The notes under the pieces are model-generated. The model made no database searches, was not told the DNA's origin, and saw nothing but the letters and a program-made list of their open reading frames with translations. DNA of 17,241 nucleotides from Gemmatimonadota bacterium (GTDB taxonomy: Bacteria > Gemmatimonadota > Gemmatimonadetes > Gemmatimonadales > GWC2-71-9). Both the position numbers and the translations under genes were made by a program. Positions 6,910-13,523 of the stretch are shown one piece after another. Every line of letters starts with the position of its first letter. Within the stretch, counting starts at the first letter, position 1. The stretch covers positions 1 through 17,241 of the forward strand of contig SMVY01000032.1 in NCBI GenBank assembly GCA_004357415.1, given 5' to 3'.

Positions 6910-7899
6910 ATGACGACACTCTCGCTGCACCTAGACCGCACCCGGCTGGAGCGGCTCCTCCGCGGCGGCGTCTCGGTGACCATGCCGGCCGCCATCTTCC
7001 GCATCCACGGGCCCGGCGCCATCGACTGCCTGCAAGGCGTGCTGACCAACGACCTGGTAGCGCCGGGGCCCGGCCGCTTGGTGTACGCCGCATTGCTGAC
7101 TCACAAGGGCATGGTGGTGGTCGACTTCTGGGTCATGATCGGGACGGACGAGGCCCTGCTGATCGCCCCTGCGGAAGGCCGCAGCGCGGTGGTCGAGACG
7201 TTCCGCCGCATCCTCCCCCCGCGGCTGGCCGCGGTGGAGGACCTCAGCGACACCTGGCGGGTCCAGTGGTTGTACGGCGACGTGGTCGAGTCAGCCATGG
7301 CCGCGGCTCATCTCGTGCCCCCCCTCGATGGTCCGGGCCATGTGGCCCCGTTTGGCATCCTCGGCGCGGAGGTCATGGTTGCATCGGCCACCGACACGGC
7401 GCCCTTCGTTTCGCTCGTCGTCGGTCCCAGTGAAGCCCTCGAGCACTACGGCAACCTGCTCACCGAACACGGCATGACCATCGGCACGCCCGACGACTAT
7501 CACGCCGCCCGCATCATGGCAGGGTGGCCCGCGCTGGGGATCGAGATCGGCGAGAAGACCCTGCCCCAGGAAGTCCGCTTCGAAGCCATCGACGGCGTTT
7601 CCTATACCAAGGGTTGCTTCATCGGTCAGGAGACCGTCGCCCGCGTCCACTTTCGCGGCCGGACCCAAAAGGAACTGCGCGGACTTGATTGGATAGACCT
7701 CCAACCGCTGGATGGAACGGACATCGCCAACGGCGACCGAGTCCTCGGCCAAGTCCACTCCGTGCTGGTACTCCCGGACAGACGCATTGGGTTGGGCATG
7801 GTCCGGCGGGAAGCCGACATCGGCGACACGGTGATCGCCGGCGGGCGTGAAGCCACCATCGCCCCGCTCCCGTTCGACCACCCCGACCGGGCAGCGTGA
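6910..7899 (+). CDS. ygfZ: YgfZ/GcvT-like folate-binding protein
   Basis: YgfZ-family proteins bind tetrahydrofolate and support assembly or repair of certain Fe-S enzymes; they are related to the glycine-cleavage T protein. The 329-aa length is normal. The family signature K-G-C-F-I-G-Q-E is complete at residues 234-241, including C236, which is needed for function in E. coli. The N-terminal half has the GcvT-like beta-barrel pattern, with FRIHGPGAIDCLQGVLTND near 30-48. The gene sits 28 nt after glcF and overlaps the next gene by GTGA (7896-7899). Its neighbours include two Fe-S proteins (GlcF and the uracil-DNA glycosylase), so a client relationship is plausible, but that is inference. Confidence 0.9.
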   Translation: MTTLSLHLDRTRLERLLRGGVSVTMPAAIFRIHGPGAIDCLQGVLTNDLVAPGPGRLVYAALLTHKGMVVVDFWVMIGTDEALLIAPAEGRSAVVETFRRILPPRLAAVEDLSDTWRVQWLYGDVVESAMAAAHLVPPLDGPGHVAPFGILGAEVMVASATDTAPFVSLVVGPSEALEHYGNLLTEHGMTIGTPDDYHAARIMAGWPALGIEIGEKTLPQEVRFEAIDGVSYTKGCFIGQETVARVHFRGRTQKELRGLDWIDLQPLDGTDIANGDRVLGQVHSVLVLPDRRIGLGMVRREADIGDTVIAGGREATIAPLPFDHPDRAA

Positions 7900-8894
7900 T
7901 ACTGGTCACCGGCGGCACCGGACTCGTGGGGCAGGAGATTCTACGGACCCTGGCAGACGCGGACATCCCAACTACCGCGCTAGTGCGTACCGCCGAAGGC
8001 GAAACCCTGGTCCGCAGACTCGGCGCCGAAGCGGTGCGCGGTGCCGTCGAGGACGCGGCCGCTTGGCAGCAGCCCTTCCCCAACCTCAGCGGCATCGTTC
8101 ACGCCGCAGCCATCGTTGCCGAACCGGTCTCATGGGACCGCTTCGAGGCCGTCAACGTCCAGGGAACACGGTTCGCCGCTGACACCGCATTCGAGCACGG
8201 CGTCCCCCTGGTGCACATCTCGTCGGTGGCCGTGTACGGCCGCCGCGCCGCAGACGACGGACCCTACAGCATCACCGAGGAATACTCTCGCGGACGGATA
8301 GAAGAACACGACTACTATGCCAGGTCAAAGCGCCTGGCGGAGCAAGCCGTGTTCGATCGTGCCCCACACAGTCTCCAGGTGTGTGCCTTGCGGCCGTGCG
8401 TGGTATACGGGCCGGGCGACCGACTGCTTCTTCCGAGGCTTCTGGGTTTGGCGCGTCGTGGCTGGTTACCCAAGATCGGCTCCGGCGCCACGCCCATGGC
8501 GCTGGTCCACGCCGCCAGCGTGGCCCAGGCGGTGCTAGCCGCCATCCAATCGGGCCGGGGCTGGGGCCGGGCCTTCAACGTGACCGGAGACGCCCCGGTC
8601 ACGGCCAACGACTTGTTTCAGGCGGCCCAGACCGTCGCGGGACGGCGCCTCAGGACGGTGCCAGTGCCCGCGGGCCCGGCCCTGATGTTGGCCCGAGCCG
8701 CGGAGCTGGGTCTTCGGATCGTCAGCCCGCGGCGTTACCCCGGCACCCTCCAGGGTGCCGTGCGCTTTCTGCGGGGCGGAGACCCGTACACCGCCGACGC
8801 CGCGCGGGAGGTACTCGGCTGGCGGCCGACCGTGAACCATCGGACGGCGCTGGTCGAAGCGTTCCAGGCCATTGCCGCGAGGGAAGCGGCCTGA
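7896..8894 (+). CDS. NAD-dependent epimerase/dehydratase (extended SDR)
   Basis: This is an oxidoreductase or epimerase of the extended short-chain dehydrogenase superfamily, 332 aa. The Rossmann motif G6-x2-G9-x2-G12 (TGGTGLVG) starts at the second beta-strand position, so the GTG start at 7896 leaves essentially no extra N-terminus. The active-site pattern is HISSVAVYG at 107-115 followed by Y141-x3-K145 (YARSK). The VVYGPGDRLLLPRL segment is typical of 3-beta-HSD-like and sugar-epimerase families. The C-terminal half resembles nucleoside-sugar or sterol dehydrogenases, but the substrate cannot be assigned. It overlaps ygfZ by GTGA, so translation is likely coupled. The uracil-DNA glycosylase gene follows after 8 nt. 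Confidence 0.85.
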   Translation: MILVTGGTGLVGQEILRTLADADIPTTALVRTAEGETLVRRLGAEAVRGAVEDAAAWQQPFPNLSGIVHAAAIVAEPVSWDRFEAVNVQGTRFAADTAFEHGVPLVHISSVAVYGRRAADDGPYSITEEYSRGRIEEHDYYARSKRLAEQAVFDRAPHSLQVCALRPCVVYGPGDRLLLPRLLGLARRGWLPKIGSGATPMALVHAASVAQAVLAAIQSGRGWGRAFNVTGDAPVTANDLFQAAQTVAGRRLRTVPVPAGPALMLARAAELGLRIVSPRRYPGTLQGAVRFLRGGDPYTADAAREVLGWRPTVNHRTALVEAFQAIAAREAA

Positions 8895-8902
8895 CCCGAG
8901 GC

Positions 8903-9610
8903 ATGGCTGCAACCCGCTTCCGCTCCATCGACGCCGTCAACCGGGCCATCGTTCGGTGTGAGCGCTGCCCACGCCTGATCGCCCACTGCCGCGCCGTGGC
9001 CACCACACGCAAGCGCGAGTTCCGAGATTGGAACTACTGGGGCAAACCGGTCCCGGGGTTCGGCGACCCTGACGCACGCCTGATCATCGTGGGCCTGGCA
9101 CCGGCGGCCCACGGAGCCAATCGTACCGGCAGGATGTTCACCGGCGATTCGAGCGGCGACTGGCTCTACCATGCTCTGCACCGATTCGGCTTCGCCAGTC
9201 AGGCCTTGTCCACGGGCCGCGGCGACGGCCTGGTATTGACCGACTGCTACATCACCGCCGCGGCCCGGTGCGCCCCGCCCAACAACAAACCCCGGCCGGA
9301 CGAACTGGCCAACTGCCGCCCATTTCTCCAAGCAGACCTGGCGTTGTTGCAGCGGACGGAGGTGGTGCTTCTCCTGGGACGGATCGCGTGGCGCCACTGG
9401 CTCGAAGCAAGTGGCTGGTGGACTCGGTTGTCGGTGGGGGAGCGACCTCTGTTCGGGCATGGCCAAGCTACTACGATGTCGGATGGACGGACCGTCGTTT
9501 GTTCCTACCACCCCTCGCGCCAGAACACCAACACTGGCAGGCTCACCCGCGACATGTGGTACGACGTCTTTGCCCAAATCCGGACGCTGATCCCGGACAC
9601 GACTCCGTAG
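8903..9610 (+). CDS. Uracil-DNA glycosylase, family 5 (UDGb type), 4Fe-4S
   Basis: This enzyme removes uracil, and in this family other deaminated bases, from DNA for base-excision repair. The 235-aa product has the four Fe-S cysteines of the thermophile-type UDG group: C19-x2-C22, then C123-x14-C138. Motif A is GLAPAAHG at 64-71. In the active-site stretch, alanine sits where most UDGs use a polar acidic or amide residue, a hallmark of family 5 (UDGb). The second motif is HPSRQN at 203-208. The frame is open far upstream, but that part overlaps the preceding gene out of phase. I start at the ATG at 8903, 8 nt after the dehydrogenase stop. The ribosome binding site is weak (GAGG very close to the ATG), so coupling is likely. 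Confidence 0.9.
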   Translation: MAATRFRSIDAVNRAIVRCERCPRLIAHCRAVATTRKREFRDWNYWGKPVPGFGDPDARLIIVGLAPAAHGANRTGRMFTGDSSGDWLYHALHRFGFASQALSTGRGDGLVLTDCYITAAARCAPPNNKPRPDELANCRPFLQADLALLQRTEVVLLLGRIAWRHWLEASGWWTRLSVGERPLFGHGQATTMSDGRTVVCSYHPSRQNTNTGRLTRDMWYDVFAQIRTLIPDTTP

Positions 9611-9632
9611 TCCCGGCCACCTCTTCGGCCGA

Positions 9633-9658
9633 GCGCCGTGGAGCCGCTCATACGGCGC
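9633..9658. terminator. Hairpin between convergent genes, possible terminator
   Basis: GCGCCGT (9633-9639) and ACGGCGC (9652-9658) form a 7-bp GC-rich stem with a 12-nt loop, extendable by one G-T pair. It lies in the 117-nt gap between the uracil-DNA glycosylase (plus) and the M48 protease (minus), where a bidirectional terminator would be expected. There is no T tract on either side, so the call is tentative. I see no other feature in 9611-9727. Confidence 0.35.
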
Positions 9659-9727
9659 CCCCCTCAGAACGCAGAGCGCCTCCCGCCAACGATCCCTGAT
9701 GACTCGGCGCTGCCCGAGAGAGAGCGG

Positions 9728-11164
9728 TTACGGACCGCCGGTCACCCGCTTGACGAGGAGGCCACTCGCCAGCGTGTCACCCACATCCACACCGTTTATT
9801 AGAGCCACTTGCTCGACGGGAATCGACGATGGATAGCGGCGATGGAACTCGGCCATGGTCATCCGCCGGGGGAGCCGCACCAGGTCGATGCGGGCCGGTT
9901 CGACGGCCAGCACCGCCGGATCGGTTTCCCGCTGGAACGATCCGATGGCGGCGCTGAGTACCATTCGCTGGCTGCTGAAAGCCGCCATGGTACCGTAGCC
10001 GAGCAGTTGGTAGATGTTGCCATCGTAGGCCACGTGCGTCACCAGTCCGTTGATGATGCCCCGTTGGGTCGATACCGTGAAGTACCGGGTATCGGCCGCC
10101 AGCCCATTGACCGGACCCGACGACGCGGACTCCTGGCGAATGCCGGCTTGGGCAAAGAACGTGTCCGCCGCCGCGCGCGGTGAGGCAGCCGGCACGATCC
10201 GCAACTGCAAGACGGCGTCTTCCGTGGCGTTAACGGCGATCACCGCTTGCGCCAGATTCTGCCTCTTCCAGTCGGAGGGGAACGACATGCGAAACCGCAG
10301 ATCGGGATGGAGGAACCAGCCGCCGTCGAAGTAACCCTCCCGCGGGTTGGCGCCGAAGACCACGCCGTCGATGTGCCTCAGGTAGTCGTTTCGCCCCACT
10401 CTGAGCGTCGACGGATCCACCGTCATCGTAGCCGCACGCTCGGCCGACCGGGCGGCCCGGTTCTCCGGATCTGGGTGAGTGGATTGCCACTCGGGTAGGC
10501 GACCGCCTCCACCCAACCGTCCCAGCATCTCGAACATATCGGTGGCTTCCCGGGGATCGTACCCGGCCTCGACCATGTAACGGAAACCGAGTTCATCGGA
10601 TTGGGCTTCGTCGTCACGACTGAACTTGAGGAACAACACCTGCAGCCCGCTGCCGGCAACCTGGTGCAGCACATCGAGGCTGGGGGTGAGCACCATCCCC
10701 ACGCCCAGCCCGAGCTGGGCGAGCTGCGCCTTGCTGATCTGACTGACCGAATGTTTGGCCGTGACGTGACCGATCTCGTGCCCCAGAACCGACATCAATT
10801 CCGCCTCGGAATTGAAGTATGCCAGGATGCCACGGGTCACGAAGATAGAGCCCCCCGGGAGAGCGAAGGCGTTGACGGTGGCGTCGTTAACCACAGCAAA
10901 CGACCAGGGGAGCTGGGGTCGCTCGGAAGCCAGTGCCATCGATTGCCCCAATCGGTTCACATACGCCTGGAGAGCCGAATCGGGGTAGAGCCCGATGGTG
11001 TTCACCACGCTCTGGGCGCCCTCCTGACCCATCCGGATCTCCTGGGACTCGGAGATGAGGGACAATTCGCGCTTGCCGGTGACCGGATTGACGGCACAGG
11101 CCCACACCAGCACCGCACAGGCCACCAACGCAACGGTCGCCTTGGGAAAGGCTACGCCGGTCAC
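9728..11164 (-). CDS. M48-family metalloprotease, predicted lipoprotein
   Basis: This is a zinc metalloprotease of the M48 family, 478 aa, probably acting in the periplasm or at the outer membrane (the BepA/LoiP group works in envelope quality control). A signal sequence at residues 7-22 precedes C23, but tryptophan at -2 makes the lipobox (V-W-A-C) atypical. The catalytic motif HEIGH is at 129-133 and the third zinc ligand is probably E186 in the SRDDEAQSD segment. A C-terminal region of about 190 residues follows the protease domain. It ends in a LysM-like or SH3-like stretch (TMAEFHRRYPSSI ... ALINGVDVGDTL). The start is a GTG overlapping the stop of the upstream yciI-like gene (GTGA on the minus strand, 11164-11161). 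It is last in a three-gene operon. Confidence 0.9.
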   Translation of the reverse strand: MTGVAFPKATVALVACAVLVWACAVNPVTGKRELSLISESQEIRMGQEGAQSVVNTIGLYPDSALQAYVNRLGQSMALASERPQLPWSFAVVNDATVNAFALPGGSIFVTRGILAYFNSEAELMSVLGHEIGHVTAKHSVSQISKAQLAQLGLGVGMVLTPSLDVLHQVAGSGLQVLFLKFSRDDEAQSDELGFRYMVEAGYDPREATDMFEMLGRLGGGGRLPEWQSTHPDPENRAARSAERAATMTVDPSTLRVGRNDYLRHIDGVVFGANPREGYFDGGWFLHPDLRFRMSFPSDWKRQNLAQAVIAVNATEDAVLQLRIVPAASPRAAADTFFAQAGIRQESASSGPVNGLAADTRYFTVSTQRGIINGLVTHVAYDGNIYQLLGYGTMAAFSSQRMVLSAAIGSFQRETDPAVLAVEPARIDLVRLPRRMTMAEFHRRYPSSIPVEQVALINGVDVGDTLASGLLVKRVTGGP

Positions 11165-11466
11165 GGGTTCACCCCCATCCGGTCCAGACCATCCCCGCCG
11201 ATCACCGGTGTCCAGGGCAGAAGTTCGTACTGCGCCACCCCGTGCTGTACCAGGGGATCCTGATCCCGGATCCGGTCGAGCGTGGCCTCCAAATCACCGT
11301 CGGGGACCCGCAGGAGCAGTGCGCCGCCCATGCGGGGCTGGAACGGCCCGGAGGCCAGCAGCCACCCGTTGTCGTACAGTCCCTGCAGGTAGGCCCTGTG
11401 CTCCTCCACGTGCGGCAGTACCTCCTCCAATGGTCTCCGATAGCGGATGATGGCGAGTGCGTACAT
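11161..11466 (-). CDS. YciI-like protein
   Basis: This small soluble protein of 101 aa has the YciI fold, a ferredoxin-like dimer often fused to or encoded beside other enzymes. Conserved features are HVEEHRAYL at residues 19-27, the ASGPF turn at 38-42 and the DP pair at 70-71 (RDQDPLVQHGVAQYEL). No function can be assigned. A GAGG element 6 nt before the ATG serves as ribosome binding site and abuts the stop of the M28 gene, 12 nt upstream. The stop overlaps the M48 start by 4 nt. The last 15 residues, rich in Gly, extend past the usual domain end. Confidence 0.82.
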   Translation of the reverse strand: MYALAIIRYRRPLEEVLPHVEEHRAYLQGLYDNGWLLASGPFQPRMGGALLLRVPDGDLEATLDRIRDQDPLVQHGVAQYELLPWTPVIGGDGLDRMGVNP

Positions 11467-11478
11467 AAGGCACCTCGG

Positions 11479-12552
11479 CTAGAAGTCTGAACGTTCCGGC
11501 TGTCCTCCGCGATACCACTGCGGTGGCGTTCCGGTCGCCAGGTAGCGCACGATGACAATCGCCGACGTGACGACCTGGCCGAAGTGGGCGAAGTTGATGG
11601 TCTCGATTTCGTCGGAGGGCTCGTGCCAATCGTCGTGGAACCCGAAGGAAGACAGCGTGTGCGCCGGAACGCCGCGCCGGGCCAATACTACGCTTTCAGT
11701 GAGGAGATACACATTCTGCTCGGGTCTGGGATCGGGTTCGACCTCGATGTCGATTTCGGCGTCCTCGAGCAAGCGACCGAGGTTGGTACGATCACTACCA
11801 GTAATCCACGCAACACCGAGTCCGACGAGGGGGTCGGGCCGGCCGATGTTCTCCAACCACAAGGCCGCGACCGTCTCACCCAACGGTGCCGCCGGATATT
11901 CGGCATAGTAGTGGGTTCCAATGAAGCCGATGGCCTCACCGGCCGAGAACAAGAACACCACCGACCGCTTCAGGCCGGGCCCGGCTGCCAGGACCCGGGC
12001 GATCTCCAGCGCTCCTACCGCGCCGGATGCGTCGTCGGCACCGTTGTAGATCGAATCGCCGTCGATCGGTCGCCGAATACCCAAGTGATCGTAGTGGGAG
12101 CCCACTACTACCGTTTCCAAGTTGGTGGAATCCGCGCCGGGCAACCGCGCCACCACGTTGACAGCCATGAGCTGCTGTTCCGGCGGGAGCAGACCCCACG
12201 CCCGGACCGACGGGTAGAAACTGAATCGTCGTCTGCCGTCGGCTCGTTTGGTTACCTGAATGGGAACCCGTTGGAAGTAGCCGCTGTCGCCGGCGGGCTC
12301 GAGACCAAGCCGTTCCAGCTGTCCGGCAATGTACCGGGCTGCTGCGGCGGCGCCCTCACTCCCGGTGAACCTGCCCTGAAGCGAATCGGCGGCCAACACC
12401 GACATGGCCGCACGAAGCCGGGCCGTGTCCACCCCGGCGACCGCGACACCCGCAGCAGCCTGCCTGCCGGAGCCGCACCCGGCAGTGGCCAGGACCGCGC
12501 CGAGAATGAGGATGGAAAAGGTGAAACGTATCAGGACGGTGGGGGAGTGCAT
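11479..12552 (-). CDS. M28-family metallopeptidase lipoprotein, altered zinc site
   Basis: This 357-aa protein resembles M28 aminopeptidases. Residues 1-25 form a lipoprotein signal peptide with lipobox T-A-G-C26, so it is likely membrane-anchored outside the cytoplasm. The co-catalytic zinc motif HYD (H153 and D155) is present, as is the bridging Asp in GADDASG (171-177), and the late His in DDWHEPSD (H310). In the segment equivalent to the family's Glu-Glu pair, the sequence reads SAGEAIGFIGT (203-213). E206 matches the catalytic base, but the zinc-ligand Glu is replaced by A207. The following Asp ligand position appears as E234 (LENIGR). Activity may be lost or changed. The ATG at 12552 has an AGGA site 6 nt upstream. 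It is first in the operon with the YciI-like and M48 genes. Confidence 0.87.
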   Translation of the reverse strand: MHSPTVLIRFTFSILILGAVLATAGCGSGRQAAAGVAVAGVDTARLRAAMSVLAADSLQGRFTGSEGAAAAARYIAGQLERLGLEPAGDSGYFQRVPIQVTKRADGRRRFSFYPSVRAWGLLPPEQQLMAVNVVARLPGADSTNLETVVVGSHYDHLGIRRPIDGDSIYNGADDASGAVGALEIARVLAAGPGLKRSVVFLFSAGEAIGFIGTHYYAEYPAAPLGETVAALWLENIGRPDPLVGLGVAWITGSDRTNLGRLLEDAEIDIEVEPDPRPEQNVYLLTESVVLARRGVPAHTLSSFGFHDDWHEPSDEIETINFAHFGQVVTSAIVIVRYLATGTPPQWYRGGQPERSDF

Positions 12553-12735
12553 GGAGTTCCTGGACGGTGTGGTATCGAAGTGTGTGGCAGTACAATGGAA
12601 CGTTTAGCCGCCCCCGGAGCCGATCGCAAGCTTCGCGACGTCCCTGCACTGCCCCTGTACGCGGCCTCTGTCCGGGATAGATTCATTGGTTGATGGTTGG
12701 CGCTGGGTCACTACCAGACGACGTCCCCCCGTCCC

Positions 12736-12740
12736 GGAGG
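12736..12740 (+). promoter_or_regulatory. Ribosome binding site of the Fur-family gene
   Basis: GGAGG ends 5 nt before the ATG at 12746 and selects that start over a TTG at 12686 in the same frame. A -10-like TAGATT is at 12678-12683, without a convincing -35. I see no clear Fur or PerR box in the 193-nt divergent region 12553-12745. Confidence 0.6.
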
Positions 12741-12745
12741 ATTGC

Positions 12746-13195
12746 ATGGTCGGCATCCAGGAATCGACCACGATCGAGCAAGACAACACCGACCTCCTTC
12801 GTGAAGCCGGCCTCAGAGTAACCCGCCCGCGGCTCCTGGTCCTCGACCTCCTCCGCTCCACTCCGGGCCATCATTCCGCCGACGACATCGGGACACTGCT
12901 GGCAGAGAAATCGACGCCGCTCCCCCGGGCATCGGTATACAACGTTGCCAGCGCCCTGGTGGATTGTGGCCTGGTCACCATGGTCTCCGTCGGTCCCGGC
13001 AGCGCGCGCTACGAATACGGGGCGCCCTGGCACCACCACTTCGTCTGCAAGATCTGCGGTGCCATCCAGGATGTGCACTGCGTCCTCGGCAAGAAACCCT
13101 GCCTCGACCCTGACGACATCGAGGGGGACGTCGAAGAGGCCCAGGTCACCTTCCGGGGTACCTGCGCCTCGTGCCTGAGGGCCATACCAGCCTAG
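12746..13195 (+). CDS. Fur/PerR-family transcriptional regulator
   Basis: This is a metal-responsive DNA-binding repressor of 149 aa, a normal Fur-family length. The winged-helix domain covers about residues 15-80, with the recognition helix RASVYNVASAL at 61-71. The structural zinc site is C101-x2-C104 and C140-x2-C143. Aligned to B. subtilis PerR, the regulatory metal ligands are H42, E90, H96, H98 and D109. Position 90 is Glu as in Fur, while 109 is Asp as in PerR, so iron versus peroxide sensing cannot be settled. Extra cysteines are at 74, 112 and 119. It is divergent from the M28-YciI-M48 operon, which it might regulate. The ATG at 12746 follows a GGAGG. No catalase or peroxiredoxin gene is nearby. 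Confidence 0.9.
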   Translation: MVGIQESTTIEQDNTDLLREAGLRVTRPRLLVLDLLRSTPGHHSADDIGTLLAEKSTPLPRASVYNVASALVDCGLVTMVSVGPGSARYEYGAPWHHHFVCKICGAIQDVHCVLGKKPCLDPDDIEGDVEEAQVTFRGTCASCLRAIPA

Positions 13196-13202
13196 GCATT
13201 CC

Positions 13203-13407
13203 TCAGGAGTCATGCTCCGGGCGAGCTCGCCACCACGCTTCCGCATCTTCTTGGGACCACGGCGCCAGCCGGACCAGGCCTTCCAGCCACTGTGCCCCGC
13301 TCCGCGTGCTGGCCAAGCCGGCCAGCGGCGAAACTACCCCGGCCCAGCCGTCCCGCAGACGGGGCGAGCAGACGCCACCAAAACGGCCGGCACAAGGGAA
13401 TCTTCAC
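13203..13407 (-). pseudogene. Possible frameshifted small ORF, unknown function
   Basis: I do not recognise this. On the minus strand a GTG at 13407-13405, preceded by AGGTGG, opens a frame beginning KIPLCRPFWWRLLAP. After a run of four G (plus-strand CCCC, 13337-13340) the protein-like reading moves to the next frame. It continues VVSPLAGLASTRSG, then QWLEGLVRLAPWSQ and EDAEAWWRARPEHDS, with a TGA at 13203-13205. With one G fewer it would encode 67 aa. Third codon positions are about 75-78 percent G or C in both parts, in keeping with neighbouring genes. The stop lies 7 nt beyond the Fur-family stop, convergently. It may be a real small gene with a sequencing error, a decayed gene or chance. 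Confidence 0.3.
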
Positions 13408-13413
13408 TTACCA

Positions 13414-13432
13414 CCTGACGTTCAGGACGTCA
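13414..13432. promoter_or_regulatory. Two nested palindromes, operator-like
   Basis: CCTGA-CGT-TCAGG (13414-13426) and TGACGT-TCAGG-ACGTCA (13416-13432) are perfect inverted repeats that interleave. They lie in the gap between the Fur-family gene and the transporter, just upstream of the possible small minus-strand ORF. Such compact nested symmetry is typical of repressor sites, but no regulator can be named. Confidence 0.4.
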
Positions 13433-13446
13433 AAGAGGCCTTATCG

Positions 13447-13466
13447 GCGGGGGTGTCATCCCCCGC
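13447..13466. repeat. Strong GC hairpin upstream of the transporter gene
   Basis: GCGGGGG (13447-13453) and CCCCCGC (13460-13466) form a 7-bp all-GC stem with loop TGTCAT. No T tract follows, so it is not a classical terminator. It lies immediately upstream of a -10-like hexamer (13477-13482) and could act as an operator, an attenuator or a terminator for transcription from the Fur-family gene. Confidence 0.5.
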
Positions 13467-13476
13467 GCCAGACGAG

Positions 13477-13482
13477 TAGTAT
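13477..13482 (+). promoter_or_regulatory. Possible -10 element for the transporter gene
   Basis: TAGTAT matches four of six -10 positions. No good -35 is seen, and that region is occupied by the GC hairpin. A start near 13489 would give a 35-nt leader containing the AGAGGA ribosome binding site at 13509-13514. Confidence 0.3.
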
Positions 13483-13523
13483 GGCCGTGACACGGAACCC
13501 GGGGGACGAGAGGACGTGACTGA

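Noticed and set aside
8381..8902. Upstream extension of the uracil-DNA glycosylase frame
   Set aside because: It overlaps the dehydrogenase gene and reads as a low-complexity Gly/Arg/Pro shadow; the Fe-S cysteine motif begins shortly after 8903.
11584..12693. Long plus-strand open frame (369 codons) opposite the M28 gene
   Set aside because: Antisense shadow of a gene with a signal peptide and M28 motifs; no domain or ribosome binding site of its own.
12553..12745. Fur or PerR box between the M28 and Fur-family genes
   Set aside because: I found no AT-rich dyad matching known Fur or PerR boxes; only a weak -10-like TAGATT.
12683..13246. Minus-strand frame opposite the Fur-family gene
   Set aside because: Shadow of a gene with complete Fur zinc and DNA-binding motifs on the plus strand.
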